Of a DNA stretch of 64,000 bases, positions 27,280 to 36,314 are shown piece by piece (the stretch's first letter is position 1; the number at the start of each line of letters is the position of its first letter). The notes beneath the pieces were generated by a model. That model saw only the letters and a list, made by a program, of their open reading frames with translations, had not been told where the DNA came from and searched no databases. Where the stretch lies: NCBI RefSeq assembly GCF_018687815.1, contig NZ_CP061306.1, forward strand, positions 124,001 to 188,000, in the 5' to 3' direction. Source of the stretch: Polynucleobacter sp. JS-JIR-II-b4. Its GTDB lineage: Bacteria > Pseudomonadota > Gammaproteobacteria > Burkholderiales > Burkholderiaceae. Position numbers and translations under genes: made by a program.

Positions 27280-28408
27280 GATTTCTAAATTTAAATTAGT
27301 TCCGTTAAGTGTATTCGCTATCCTCATAGCTAGCTTGATTGTTGGATGTTCTACGCCTCCTACTCGGGGGACGGGATATCGCTCAAGTGGTTCCGGCGCT
27401 TCGCCATCAAGCTATAGCTCCTCGATTGCAAGCTTTAGCGCTGTCTCTTGGCAAGCCTTACCTGGATGGCAGGAAGACGACTTGTCTCAGGCTTGGCCTG
27501 CTTGGTTAAAAAGTTGTGATGCTTTGCGTAAGAAAAGTACTGATGTGAACTGGCGCTCAGTGTGTGCCCAGGCTGCCAATGTATCCAGCCGTGATACGCA
27601 GGCTATTCGTAAATATTTTGAAAATAATTTTCAAGCTTATGAAATTCGCAATAGCTCCGGTAGTGACACGGGCTTGATCACAGGTTATTACGAACCGGTA
27701 ATGAATGGTTCACAAGCTCGTACGAGTACTTATAACGTGCCGCTCTACGGCTACCCTAATGCCTGGCGCAAGTCTAAGCCCAACCCAGGCCCAAGCCGTG
27801 CTGAGCTAATGAGTTCTGGTGTCTTGCAGGGCTCTGAAATTGCTTGGGTACAAGATCCAGTGGCAGCAGCGTTCATGCAAATTCAAGGCTCTGGAAAAAT
27901 TCGTCTTGAGGATGGACGCATCCTGCGCCTAGGTTATGCGGGCACCAATGATCAGCCCTTTAAATCCTTTGCTCAGTGGTTGTTAGATCGCAAAGAAATC
28001 ACACGCAGTGAAGCAACGATGCAAGGCATTTCACAATGGGCCAAGCGTAATCCCGGCCAAGTAAATGAAATGCTCAATGCCAATCCCCGTTTCGTTTTCT
28101 TTAAAGAGTTGCCCGGTAACGTTTCTGCTGATTTAGGCCCTAATGGCGCTCTCGGTGTTCCGCTCACAGCTGAGCGCAGTATTGCGGTAGATTTACAAGC
28201 CTTGCCACTGGGTGCACCTGTCTTTTTAGCAGCTACTAAACCATTGAGTAGTCAGCCTTTGCAAAAGCTGGTGATGGCGCAGGATACGGGTAAGGCAATT
28301 GTGGGCGGCGTGAGGGCAGACTACTATTGGGGATCCGGCGATGCTGCTGGAGAGATGGCGGGTCGTATGAAACAAAATGGCAGGATGTGGTTGTTGTTAC
28401 CGCGTTAA
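27278..28408 (+). CDS. mltA: Membrane-bound lytic murein transglycosylase A
   Basis: MltA cleaves peptidoglycan glycan strands to 1,6-anhydro ends at the outer membrane. ATG 27278 gives 376 aa with a lipoprotein signal (MISKFKLVPLSVFAILIASL, lipobox IVGC, Cys24); the longer frame from 27173 does not fit a signal. The MltA barrel has LITGYYEPVMNGS, YNVPLYGYP, EIAWVQDPVAAAFMQIQGSG and the C-terminal 3D domain PLTAERSIAVD ... VMAQDTGKAIVGGVRADYYWG with its conserved Asp residues. Its transcription start must lie inside or beyond the divergent small ORF. Confidence 0.94.
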   Translation: MISKFKLVPLSVFAILIASLIVGCSTPPTRGTGYRSSGSGASPSSYSSSIASFSAVSWQALPGWQEDDLSQAWPAWLKSCDALRKKSTDVNWRSVCAQAANVSSRDTQAIRKYFENNFQAYEIRNSSGSDTGLITGYYEPVMNGSQARTSTYNVPLYGYPNAWRKSKPNPGPSRAELMSSGVLQGSEIAWVQDPVAAAFMQIQGSGKIRLEDGRILRLGYAGTNDQPFKSFAQWLLDRKEITRSEATMQGISQWAKRNPGQVNEMLNANPRFVFFKELPGNVSADLGPNGALGVPLTAERSIAVDLQALPLGAPVFLAATKPLSSQPLQKLVMAQDTGKAIVGGVRADYYWGSGDAAGEMAGRMKQNGRMWLLLPR

Positions 28409-28434
28409 TTAATACTTTTCACTGAAAGAAATTC

Positions 28435-29211
28435 ATGAGCTACAAAACAATTTTGACTGAGGTGGACGGTAAGGTTGCCACCATTACTTTGAATCGCCCT
28501 GAAGTATTGAATGCCTTGAATGATCAACTCATGGAAGAGCTTGGCGCTGCATTATTGGCATTTGACGCGGACGACAATATTGGTTGCATGATCGTTACTG
28601 GCAGTGAAAAAGCATTTGCTGCTGGAGCGGATATTGCTTCAATGGCCAAGTATGGTTTGAAGGATGTTTATCGCGGAGACTTTATTACCCGTAACTGGGA
28701 AGAGATCAAAAAAGTACGTAAGCCTGTAATCGCTGCTGTCTCTGGCTATGCCCTGGGCGGAGGCTGTGAGTTGGCCATGATGTGCGACACGATCATGGCG
28801 GCGGATAACGCTAAGTTTGCTCAGCCTGAGGTGAAGTTAGGAATCATTCCTGGGGCTGGAGGCACGCAACGTTTGCCTCGCGCGGTATCCAAAGCAAAAG
28901 CGATGGATCTAGCTTTGACGGGCCGCATGATGGATGCCGCTGAAGCTGAGCGCTCCGGTTTGGTTGCAAGGATCTTCCCACAAGCAGATTTGCTGAAAGA
29001 AGTTAAAGCAATTGCCAAAGGAATTGCAGATATGCCTTTGTTAACCGCAATGATGGTGAAAGAAAGTATCAACACTGCTTATGAAACCACTTTGTCTGAA
29101 GGTATTCATTTTGAGCGCCGCCTCTTTCATGCTTGTTTTGGAACGAATGACCAGAAAGAAGGCATGGCTGCATTCATGGAAAAGCGCCCAGCCAAATTTA
29201 CCAACTCTTAA
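28435..29211 (+). CDS. Enoyl-CoA hydratase (crotonase family)
   Basis: A 258-aa crotonase that adds water to trans-2-enoyl-CoA in beta-oxidation or related pathways. The oxyanion-hole segments [11 protein letters not shown] and [15 protein letters not shown] are present, and both catalytic glutamates appear: one in GGGCELAM and one in [19 protein letters not shown]. Resemblance to mitochondrial short-chain enoyl-CoA hydratase is close along its length, including [22 protein letters not shown] near the end. It follows mltA by 26 bases. No other beta-oxidation gene is nearby, so the pathway is not fixed by context. Confidence 0.93.
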   Translation: MSYKTILTEVDGKVATITLNRPEVLNALNDQLMEELGAALLAFDADDNIGCMIVTGSEKAFAAGADIASMAKYGLKDVYRGDFITRNWEEIKKVRKPVIAAVSGYALGGGCELAMMCDTIMAADNAKFAQPEVKLGIIPGAGGTQRLPRAVSKAKAMDLALTGRMMDAAEAERSGLVARIFPQADLLKEVKAIAKGIADMPLLTAMMVKESINTAYETTLSEGIHFERRLFHACFGTNDQKEGMAAFMEKRPAKFTNS

Positions 29212-29242
29212 TTCAATAGTTTAAGAGAAAGTTTGAAAGAAC

Positions 29243-30439
29243 TCAGTTTTTTTCTAGGAAGCGTTGAGCTAGTTTAACCCAATAGCTCACGCCGATTGGA
29301 ATCAAGGAGTCATTGAAGTCGTAAGAGGGATTGTGTAAGTGGCATGGACCCATGCCATGACCTACTGAGCGATGATCGCCGTCCCCATTGCCTAAGAATA
29401 CGTAACAGCCGGGCTTTTCTAGCAACATAAACGCGAAGTCTTCCGCGCCCATCGTAGGATCGATTGAAGCATTTACATTCTGCTTGCCAACCAGTTCACT
29501 CATGACTTCGGTTGCAAATTCCACTTCGTTGGTATGATTAATAAGAGGCGGGTAATTTCTAGAAAACGTAATTTCTGCTTGGCAATCAAATGCGCCTGCA
29601 ACGCTATGAGCGATTTCTCGTAAACGTTGCTCGATTAAATCTAAGACATCCAAAGTAAATGTACGTACCGTACCGCCAATGAAGGCGCTATCCGGAATGA
29701 CATTGCTCGTTTCGCCCGCATGAAATTGCGTGATGGACAAAACAGCAGCATCTACAGGACGCTTATTGCGTGTAATGATGCTCTGTAATGCAAGCACTAC
29801 TTGGGCGCCAGTAAATACTGGATCTGCGCTATTGTGGGGTAAGGCGGCGTGACCGCCTTTGCCTGTGATGGTAATTTCAAAAGTATTGCTTGAAGCCATC
29901 ATTGGGCCAGGGGTCACTCCAAAGTGACCTTCTGCCAAGCCGGGCCAGTTATGCAAGCCAAATACTGCGTCGCATGGAAACTCTTTGAAAAGTCCATCCT
30001 TAATCATTTCATTCGCACCAGCACCACCTTCCTCTGCTGGTTGGAAAATAAAAATCACAGTGCCTTTGAAGTCGCGGTGATTTGATAAATATTGCGCCGC
30101 TCCAAGTAGCATTGCTGTGTGACCATCATGTCCACAAGCATGCATTTTTCCGGGGTTTGTTGATGCATGAGCAAAGTTGTTGTGCTCCTGCAATGGAAGC
30201 GCATCCATATCAGCGCGCAAACCAATCATTTTTCCGGGACCTAAGTCACCATCCAAACGACCTACAACACCCGTTTTTCCCATGCCACGATAGACTGTAA
30301 TTCCCCAGCTAGAAAGCGCTTCCGCAACTAGATCGGCAGTGCGATTTTCTTCGAAACGCAATTCAGGATGCGCATGAATATTGCGTCGAATTTCTTGAAT
30401 AGCTTCCGCGGAGTCAATAATTTCTGGGGATAAATGCAT
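29243..30439 (-). CDS. M20 family amidohydrolase (hippurate hydrolase-like)
   Basis: A 398-aa M20D metallohydrolase that removes acyl groups from amino acids or conjugates. Metal ligands are seen in HACGHDGHTAMLLGAA (Cys/His), FQPAEEGGAGANEM (Glu-Glu) and MGAEDFAFML; the dimerisation insertion occupies about 190-300 (GKGGHAALPHNSADPV). Annotation as hippurate hydrolase (HipO) is conventional; the real substrate could be an N-acyl amino acid, an IAA conjugate or a peptide. It converges on the enoyl-CoA hydratase and stands alone on its strand. Confidence 0.88.
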   Translation of the reverse strand: MHLSPEIIDSAEAIQEIRRNIHAHPELRFEENRTADLVAEALSSWGITVYRGMGKTGVVGRLDGDLGPGKMIGLRADMDALPLQEHNNFAHASTNPGKMHACGHDGHTAMLLGAAQYLSNHRDFKGTVIFIFQPAEEGGAGANEMIKDGLFKEFPCDAVFGLHNWPGLAEGHFGVTPGPMMASSNTFEITITGKGGHAALPHNSADPVFTGAQVVLALQSIITRNKRPVDAAVLSITQFHAGETSNVIPDSAFIGGTVRTFTLDVLDLIEQRLREIAHSVAGAFDCQAEITFSRNYPPLINHTNEVEFATEVMSELVGKQNVNASIDPTMGAEDFAFMLLEKPGCYVFLGNGDGDHRSVGHGMGPCHLHNPSYDFNDSLIPIGVSYWVKLAQRFLEKN

Positions 30440-30495
30440 CCCTTCATCTTATCCGAAAGTCTTTGGATATGCCTTTCGGGCTAAATTACCGCAAA

Positions 30496-31215
30496 TTAAT
30501 TGTTCGGTAATTGAATGTGCTTTGCAGCAAAACCCAAGGCTTCAATTGAATATGGGCTGTTATCGGCTTTTTGGAGTTCTTTTGGAAGCGCTGGTATGAG
30601 GCCTAAAAATGGGGCGTCTATTCTGGCTTGTAGAGTCTGAATATTTTCTTCAAGCAAAGGCATTTCGGTGGATAGGGTATTTGCTACCCATCCCGCAATA
30701 TTTAAGTTACGCGCTTTGATTGCCTCACAAGTTAGGAGGGCATGATTAATGCAGCCTAATTTCATGCCGACTACCAGGATGATGGGCAATTTAATTGCTT
30801 TCGCGAACATCGCTAAATCTTCCTGATTATTGAGGGGGACGATTAAGCCGCCAGCACCTTCAACCACAACGCAATCTGCTTGATTTTGAATGTTCTGAAA
30901 ACCCTGCAAGATCACACCCATTTCAAGTTTCAGTCCTTGATGTGCCGCCACTAAATGGGGGGCAGCTGGTTGGTCCAATATATAAGGACACAAACTCAAT
31001 GCACTAGAGTCAAGGTTTGAGGCAATACGGAGTGTTTCCAAATCCTCATTCAGAGTCTTGTCTTTCCCATCTTGATAGGTTCCAGCGACAACTGGTTTAA
31101 AACCAATCGCATTGATTCCCTGTTCGCGCAATTTCAGAATGAGAGCACCGCTCACCAAAGTTTTTCCAACCTCAGTGTCTGTACCGGCGACAAAGAAGCC
31201 TGTGGCCTTACTCAT
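30496..31215 (-). CDS. bioD: Dethiobiotin synthetase
   Basis: BioD carboxylates 7,8-diaminopelargonate with ATP to form the ureido ring of dethiobiotin. I start it at ATG 31215 (MSKATGFFVAGTDTEVGKT), giving 239 aa; the extra upstream frame is non-family. The P-loop GTDTEVGKT is at about 10-18, VVEGAGGLIVPLN near 100 holds the substrate, and a Lys-rich FKPVVAG segment is typical. Its start overlaps the bioF stop by 8 bases. Third gene of bioA-bioF-bioD. Confidence 0.95.
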   Translation of the reverse strand: MSKATGFFVAGTDTEVGKTLVSGALILKLREQGINAIGFKPVVAGTYQDGKDKTLNEDLETLRIASNLDSSALSLCPYILDQPAAPHLVAAHQGLKLEMGVILQGFQNIQNQADCVVVEGAGGLIVPLNNQEDLAMFAKAIKLPIILVVGMKLGCINHALLTCEAIKARNLNIAGWVANTLSTEMPLLEENIQTLQARIDAPFLGLIPALPKELQKADNSPYSIEALGFAAKHIQLPNN

Positions 31216-32446
31216 GAGAGCCTTTTTGAATGACTGCTTGCTCAATAGCTTTTAAGGTGTGGATTAGTTGACGCACATCTGCTTCGCTATGGTTAGCAGA
31301 GAACGTAATGCGTAATCTTGCACTGCCATTGGGTACGGTAGGAGGACGAATAGCAGGAATCCAATATCCAGCATCATCAAGTAACTTAGCGGCGAGCAGG
31401 GCATTGGCATTGCTGCCCAAAATAACGGGCTGTATGGCGGTACAAGAAGGCACCTTTGACCATTGAGAAAATTGCATTTCATCTTGCCAGATACCAATCA
31501 GTTTGTTGAGATGAATGCGGCGATTGATGCCCTCGTCACTTTCAATGATTTTCAAGCTCTTTGAGAGAGTGTGTGCTATCGCAGGTGGTGTTGCAGTGCT
31601 GTAAATGAAAGGGCGACCCTTTTGAATGAGCCACTCAATAAAAGTGTCTTGTGCACAAACAAAGGCGCCGCTGACGCCTGCAGCTTTTCCAAGTGTGCCA
31701 ATATAAATAATACGATCAGAGCAGATACTTTCCTGCTCCAAAATGCCATGACCTTGTTTGCCCAATATTCCGAAACCATGAGCATCATCCACAAGTAATA
31801 GTGCATCGTATTGCTCAGCAAGTTTTAACAATCCCTTAATTGGAGCGAGGTCACCATCCATACTGAAGACGCCATCAGTAACAATGATCTTTAGTGGATG
31901 TTGATCTGTTTTCAGTAATTCATTTAATGTGTCAAGTTGCATGTGATCAAACAGCGCGACATTTGCTTGAGTCTGAGCGGCCGCTAAACGAATGCCATCA
32001 ATTAAAGAAGCATGGTTTAGCTTGGCTGAATAAATGCTAGTAGATTTTTGCCGCGCAAGTCTCGCTAGACCTGTGATGGCGGTAAGGTTGGCAAGATAGC
32101 CGGTACTAAAAAATAGGGCACGCGCATTCGGAATATGTTGCTTTTGAAAAGAGGCCAATTGGTTTTCAAGCAGTTCATGAGCCCTACTGTGGCCGCTAAT
32201 CAGATGGGAGGCGCCACTGCCTACCCCATACTTCTGAGCGCCTTCAGCAAGGGCTTGAATCAACTCGGGATGGTTTGCAAGCCCTAAATAATCATTGCTA
32301 CAAAATGCTTTGAGCTCGCGTCCATCGACTATGGCTTTGGTATCACATGGAGATGTAGTTGCTCTGAGTTTGCGTTTGAGCAATTGCGACTCAAGATCTG
32401 CAATCTGCTCTTGCGCTAACTTTAAGGCCTGATATGTATTTGTCAT
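31208..32446 (-). CDS. bioF: 8-amino-7-oxononanoate synthase
   Basis: BioF condenses pimeloyl-ACP (or CoA) with alanine in a PLP reaction, the second-stage entry to biotin. The 412-aa alpha-oxoamine synthase has FCSNDYLGLANHPEL, GSGASHLISGHSRAHELLE, FSTGYLANL, VTDGVFSMDGDLAP, LLVDDAHGFGILG and the PLP lysine in IYIGTLGKAAGVSGAF. It overlaps bioA by four bases (ATGA) and bioD by eight, so all three are translated in series. Confidence 0.96.
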   Translation of the reverse strand: MTNTYQALKLAQEQIADLESQLLKRKLRATTSPCDTKAIVDGRELKAFCSNDYLGLANHPELIQALAEGAQKYGVGSGASHLISGHSRAHELLENQLASFQKQHIPNARALFFSTGYLANLTAITGLARLARQKSTSIYSAKLNHASLIDGIRLAAAQTQANVALFDHMQLDTLNELLKTDQHPLKIIVTDGVFSMDGDLAPIKGLLKLAEQYDALLLVDDAHGFGILGKQGHGILEQESICSDRIIYIGTLGKAAGVSGAFVCAQDTFIEWLIQKGRPFIYSTATPPAIAHTLSKSLKIIESDEGINRRIHLNKLIGIWQDEMQFSQWSKVPSCTAIQPVILGSNANALLAAKLLDDAGYWIPAIRPPTVPNGSARLRITFSANHSEADVRQLIHTLKAIEQAVIQKGSHE

Positions 32447-33789
32447 ACTAAGGTTTTCTCAAGGGCAACTTGCACAGCATGACCTAGTTGCGTGGTTTCT
32501 ACTGTAGATAAAATATACGGCGGCATGACATAGATAGTATTGCCGATTGGTCTGATCAATACCCCCTCAGCTAAGCAGTTCGAAAACATAGTTCTCGCAA
32601 ATGTCTTAGGATTTTTTAGAAACTCATTTTTAATATCGAATGCCAAGATCATTCCTTGCTGGCGCCAATATTCAATGCGGGAATCTGTTTTTGACCACGC
32701 AAATGCATTTGCTAAATCCTTTGAGCGCTCAATATTTTTTTCTAATACTTTGTCAGTTTCGAAAATCTCTAGACACGCAAGTGCAGCAGCGCACGCTAGT
32801 GGATTACCGGTATAAGAATGAGAATGCAAAAACCCTTGCTGAGTTTGGTCGCCGTAAAAGGCTTGATATATCTGGTCGGTAGTTAGGCAGAGCGACAGCG
32901 GAAGATAGCCGCCGCTAATCCCTTTAGACAGGGTTAAGAAGTCTGGCCAGATACCAGCATGCTCACAGGCAAAGAACTTGCCACTCCGCCCACAGCCCAC
33001 CGCAATCTCATCTGCAATCAGATGTACTTCATAGCGATCACATAAATCCCTGACTAACCGAAGGTATTCAGGAGAATGCATGGCCATTTGCCCTGCGCAC
33101 TGCACCAAAGGTTCAACAATGATGGCAGCAATATTGTCATGTTCTTTTACAAATAATTCTTCGAGTTGTTTTGCTGCATATCTTGCTACATCTTCTGCGC
33201 TCTCACCATTTTTTGCCTTGCGTGCATCAGGTGATGCGATAGTAAATACATCTTGCAAGAGTGATCCATAGGCTTCCCGGAAAATAGCAACGTCCGTTAC
33301 CGCTAATGCACCAAGTGTTTCCCCGTGATAACCATTTTCCAAGCAAACAAATTTTTTCTTTTGTGGTTTGCCGTTGAGTTGCCAGTAGTGGTGACTCATC
33401 TTGAGCGCTATTTCTACTGCAGACGCACCATCAGAAGCGTAGAAGACATGGCCTAAATGGTGATTGGTGAGTGCAGACAGTTTTTCAGATAGCTCTACTA
33501 CGGGCGCATGCGTAAACCCGGCGAGCATCACATGCTCAATTTTTTCGAGTTGCGCGGTAATGGCTTGATTGATGCGTGGGTTGGAGTGGCCAAATAAATT
33601 CGTCCACCAAGAACTAATGGAGTCGAGTAAGGCTTTTCCGTTTTCGTCATAGAGCCAAGCACCCTTACCTTTTGTAATGGCAACCAGCGGAAAGGACTCA
33701 TGCTGTTTCATCTGAGTGCATGGGTGCCAAACGGCTGCAAGGCTGCGATCAACGAGGGGGGCTTGATTTAAATCAGAAATAACCTTCAT
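32443..33789 (-). CDS. bioA: Adenosylmethionine-8-amino-7-oxononanoate aminotransferase
   Basis: BioA moves an amino group from S-adenosylmethionine to KAPA, giving 7,8-diaminopelargonate. The 448-aa class III aminotransferase shows WHPCTQMKQHESFPLVAI and SSWWTNLFGHSNPRIN (both specific to BioA), the PLP Asp in LIADEIAVGCGRSGKFF and the PLP lysine in LTLSKGISGGYLPLSL. First gene of the minus-strand biotin run, divergent from bioB. The gap is about 90 bases and holds no obvious BirA operator. Confidence 0.96.
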   Translation of the reverse strand: MKVISDLNQAPLVDRSLAAVWHPCTQMKQHESFPLVAITKGKGAWLYDENGKALLDSISSWWTNLFGHSNPRINQAITAQLEKIEHVMLAGFTHAPVVELSEKLSALTNHHLGHVFYASDGASAVEIALKMSHHYWQLNGKPQKKKFVCLENGYHGETLGALAVTDVAIFREAYGSLLQDVFTIASPDARKAKNGESAEDVARYAAKQLEELFVKEHDNIAAIIVEPLVQCAGQMAMHSPEYLRLVRDLCDRYEVHLIADEIAVGCGRSGKFFACEHAGIWPDFLTLSKGISGGYLPLSLCLTTDQIYQAFYGDQTQQGFLHSHSYTGNPLACAAALACLEIFETDKVLEKNIERSKDLANAFAWSKTDSRIEYWRQQGMILAFDIKNEFLKNPKTFARTMFSNCLAEGVLIRPIGNTIYVMPPYILSTVETTQLGHAVQVALEKTLV

Positions 33790-33878
33790 GTTTGATATTT
33801 GACCACTAGTTTTTCCAAATTCAGGCCTGTATCTGTTATGTTTATGCCTTGAATCCCCTCATTTTCTGGAATTTACCC

Positions 33879-34928
33879 ATGCAGGACACTCAAACCGTTG
33901 AAAAACCCTTAACCCAATTCAAATCTAAAGCGGATTTGCATCAGGGTGTAAACGCAGGTGTCGAGGCATCTGGTGAGTGGTCGGTGGCTGAAATTGAAGC
34001 CTTATTTGCGCTCCCTTTGAATGAATTGATGCTGAAGGCTCAGGAGACTCATAAAGCCTATTTCCCAGAAGGTGATGTTGAATTAGCCACGCTGCTGTCC
34101 ATTAAGACGGGTGGCTGCCCAGAGGATTGTGGCTATTGTCCTCAGGCTGCTCGTTATGACACGGATGTTAAGGCTGAGAAGTTAATGGGCTTAGAAGAGG
34201 TTTTAGAGGCTGCCAAAGCTGCTAAAGCCGCGGGTTCTAACCGTTTCTGTATGGGTGCCGCATGGCGCGAACCCAAAGACCGCGATATTGAAAAAGTGAC
34301 TGCCATGATTAAGGGCGTAAAAGCCTTGGGTCTGGAGACCTGTGCCACCTTAGGCATGCTGGAGGCCGATCAAGCCCAGGCACTGCAAGAGGCAGGGCTT
34401 GACTTTTATAACCATAACTTAGATACCAGCGAAGATTTTTACCGTTCTGTGATCTCAACCAGAGGCTACCAAGACCGTTTGGATACGATATCCAATGTCC
34501 GTGCCGCTGGCATGTCGGTTTGTTGTGGCGGTATTGTCGGCATGGGCGAATCTAGAAAGCAGCGCGCCGCATTTTTGGCTCGCTTAGCCAATTTGAGCCC
34601 CTACCCAGAATCCGTTCCTATCAATCATCTAGTGCCAGTAGCCGGTACGCCCTTAGCTGAGCAGAAGCCTTTGGACCCACTGGAGTTTGTGAGAACGATT
34701 GCGGTTGCTAGGATCACGATGCCTAAAGCCCGCGTTCGTTTATCTGCTGGTCGTCAGGAGCTTGGCAGGGCAGTTCAGGCCATGTGCTTTATGGCGGGAG
34801 CTAACTCTATTTTCTATGGTGAGCAACTACTCACTACCGGTAATCCCGAGGCAGAACAAGACCGTGTGCTCTTGGCAGAACTAGGTTTAAAGACTAAACA
34901 AAGCTGTAAAGCAGAGGTTTTGGTTTAG
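33879..34928 (+). CDS. bioB: Biotin synthase
   Basis: BioB inserts sulfur into dethiobiotin by radical SAM chemistry. I use ATG 33879 (349 aa); the longer frame begins with TTG and adds ten unrelated residues. The radical SAM cysteines are Cys80, Cys84 and Cys87 ([13 protein letters not shown]). The [2Fe-2S] auxiliary cluster region ([26 protein letters not shown]) and the [29 protein letters not shown] end are present. It is divergent from bioAFD, completing the last steps of biotin synthesis in this locus; bioC and bioH are not seen. Confidence 0.96.
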   Translation: MQDTQTVEKPLTQFKSKADLHQGVNAGVEASGEWSVAEIEALFALPLNELMLKAQETHKAYFPEGDVELATLLSIKTGGCPEDCGYCPQAARYDTDVKAEKLMGLEEVLEAAKAAKAAGSNRFCMGAAWREPKDRDIEKVTAMIKGVKALGLETCATLGMLEADQAQALQEAGLDFYNHNLDTSEDFYRSVISTRGYQDRLDTISNVRAAGMSVCCGGIVGMGESRKQRAAFLARLANLSPYPESVPINHLVPVAGTPLAEQKPLDPLEFVRTIAVARITMPKARVRLSAGRQELGRAVQAMCFMAGANSIFYGEQLLTTGNPEAEQDRVLLAELGLKTKQSCKAEVLV

Positions 34929-34940
34929 TTTTCCATAAGC

Positions 34941-35570
34941 ATGTCCCCGATAGATCGTCTCATTCTGGAGTTTGATACCGCCCTTCGATCGATGGTCGGG
35001 GGCGCTCATGCACATAGACCTACCCCAGGGTCTGATGTTGGGGGCAATTTGGGTTTGGATGCGGTTGAGCGCAAACATGCAGCGGGACTCATGCGAGTCA
35101 ATCATGTGGGTGAAGTTTGTGCACAAGCGCTGTATCAATCGCAAAAATTGGTTGCTCGAAATCCTGAAATTCAGGAGATGTTAGATCACTCTGGGCAAGA
35201 AGAAATGGATCATCTGGCATGGTGTGAAACTCGTCTTCAAGAGCTCGGGTCACACACCAGTTATCTCAATCCACTTTGGTATGCGGGATCCTTTGTAATT
35301 GGCTTGGCAGCAGGCTTAGCGGGCGATAAGTGGAGTTTAGGTTTTGTTGCTGAAACAGAAAAACAAGTCGAGAATCACTTAGAAAGTCATCTCGAAAAAT
35401 TACCAAAAGAAGATCAACGATCTCGTGCAATTGTGGGTCAAATGCGCATTGATGAAATTGCTCACGGACAGGCCGCAAAAAATGCTGGCGGTGCAAATTT
35501 GCCAGAACCCATTCAAAAAATAATGCAGGCGATGTCCAAGATAATGACCACCACTGCTTACAAAATTTAA
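34941..35570 (+). CDS. coq7: 3-demethoxyubiquinol 3-hydroxylase, Coq7 type
   Basis: Coq7 is a di-iron hydroxylase that performs the penultimate ubiquinone ring step in bacteria lacking UbiF. The 209-aa ferritin-like protein has the glutamate/histidine ligands in [25 protein letters not shown] and [16 protein letters not shown]. The hydrophobic [17 protein letters not shown] segment fits membrane association. It follows bioB by 12 bases. With Coq7 present, the UbiH-family enzyme at 18606-19871 probably serves one of the other two ring positions. Confidence 0.95.
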   Translation: MSPIDRLILEFDTALRSMVGGAHAHRPTPGSDVGGNLGLDAVERKHAAGLMRVNHVGEVCAQALYQSQKLVARNPEIQEMLDHSGQEEMDHLAWCETRLQELGSHTSYLNPLWYAGSFVIGLAAGLAGDKWSLGFVAETEKQVENHLESHLEKLPKEDQRSRAIVGQMRIDEIAHGQAAKNAGGANLPEPIQKIMQAMSKIMTTTAYKI

Positions 35571-35589
35571 TACGGAAATAGGTTTTGAT

Positions 35590-35630
35590 TCTCAAAACTC
35601 ATCTCTGATTAATTTTGAGATATTTTTTTA
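35590..35630 (+). terminator. Probable terminator after coq7
   Basis: Stem TCTCAAAA (35590-35597) / TTTTGAGA (35613-35620) with a 15-base loop, followed by TATTTTTTTA. AT-rich and long-looped, so moderate strength at best. Confidence 0.5.
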
Positions 35631-35635
35631 CGTAT

Positions 35636-35655
35636 TACTGTTTTTAAATACAGTA
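35636..35655. promoter_or_regulatory. LexA-type SOS box candidate
   Basis: TACTGT-N8-ACAGTA with TTTTAAAT as the centre: six-base perfect arms that match the CTGT-N8-ACAG consensus of proteobacterial LexA. It is about 215 bases before mraZ and 66 after coq7. No SOS gene is adjacent, so its target is unclear. Confidence 0.5.
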
Positions 35656-35766
35656 TATTTAGGCATTATCTAGCGCAATAGCTAAGATCTATTCTTAAGT
35701 ATATTTTCCAAGCCATTGTTTCAAGTAGCTATTTTATTATCACCATTTTCTCAACACATGACGCTA

Positions 35767-35782
35767 AGTGTTTGTAAACACT
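35767..35782. promoter_or_regulatory. Palindrome upstream of dcw promoter
   Basis: AGTGTTT-GT-AAACACT, seven-base perfect arms, about 33 bases before the candidate -35. It has operator form; the binding protein is unknown. Confidence 0.4.
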
Positions 35783-35814
35783 AGAGAAATTCCTAAAAAA
35801 ACTCCTAAAAACAC

Positions 35815-35843
35815 TTGACCCTCTTAGTACGATCCTCTAAAGT
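35815..35843 (+). promoter_or_regulatory. Candidate dcw promoter (Pmra)
   Basis: TTGACC (35815-35820), 17-base spacer, TAAAGT (35838-35843). Transcription would begin near 35850, inside the MraZ boxes, leaving a leader of only about 20 bases. Confidence 0.5.
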
Positions 35844-35867
35844 GGGAGGAAGTGTGAAAAAGTGGGG
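35842..35867 (+). promoter_or_regulatory. MraZ boxes (autoregulatory operator)
   Basis: GTGGG (35842), GTGTG (35852) and GTGGG (35862) recur at exactly ten-base spacing, one helical turn, directly before the mraZ start. Phased TGGG-type repeats are the known operator of MraZ, which represses its own operon. The middle copy is degenerate. The last copy also overlaps the ribosome site. Confidence 0.75.
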
Positions 35868-35870
35868 TAA

Positions 35871-36302
35871 ATGGTGTTTCAAGGTGCGTCAGCTCTCAAT
35901 TTAGATGCAAAAGGCCGCATGTCTGTGCCGGCTAAGCATCGTGACGCCTTGTTGGTACAGGGCGAGGGCCGCATCACGCTCACAAAACACCCCGATGGCT
36001 GCTTGCTTCTCTTCCCAAGACCTGAGTGGGAAACCTTCAGAGCAAGAGTTGCGCAACTTCCGATGGATGCCCATTGGTGGCGCCGTATTTTTTTAGGTAA
36101 CGCAGCAGAAATGGATTTGGATAGTGCCGGTCGCGTATTGGTGAGTCCAGAGTTGCGTGCTGCTGCCGGAATTGAGAAAGAAGTGATTTTGCTCGGCATG
36201 GGAAGTCACTTGGAGTTGTGGGACGCAGCTACATACGCTGCAAAAGAACAGGCTGCGATTGCGCAAGGCATGCCTGAAGCACTCAAGCAATTTAATTTTT
36301 GA
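35871..36302 (+). CDS. mraZ: Transcriptional regulator MraZ
   Basis: MraZ is an AbrB-fold regulator that binds repeats before its own gene and represses the dcw cluster. The 143-aa protein has two tandem SpoVT/AbrB domains: [22 protein letters not shown] (1-25) and [23 protein letters not shown] (about 80-103), each with the conserved D.kGR pattern. The start may be ATG 35871 or the next codon, GTG 35874. Homologues begin MFQGA, which matches the GTG, and GGGG at 35864-35867 is better spaced for it. First gene of the dcw run, 12 bases before rsmH. Confidence 0.95.
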   Translation: MVFQGASALNLDAKGRMSVPAKHRDALLVQGEGRITLTKHPDGCLLLFPRPEWETFRARVAQLPMDAHWWRRIFLGNAAEMDLDSAGRVLVSPELRAAAGIEKEVILLGMGSHLELWDAATYAAKEQAAIAQGMPEALKQFNF

Positions 36303-36314
36303 TGACAGGGTGCC

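Larger units (their letters stand above)
35571..35870. other. Non-coding control region between coq7 and mraZ
   Basis: Three hundred AT-rich bases with no credible ORF on either strand. In order it holds a likely coq7 terminator, a LexA-type palindrome (35636-35655), a second 16-base palindrome (35767-35782), a candidate promoter (35815-35843) and three MraZ boxes (35842-35867). This is by far the longest gap in the window and stands before the 15-gene dcw run. Confidence 0.7.

Noticed and set aside
33790..33878. BirA operator in the bioA/bioB gap
   Set aside because: No TTGTAAACC-N15-GGTTTACAA-like dyad is visible there.
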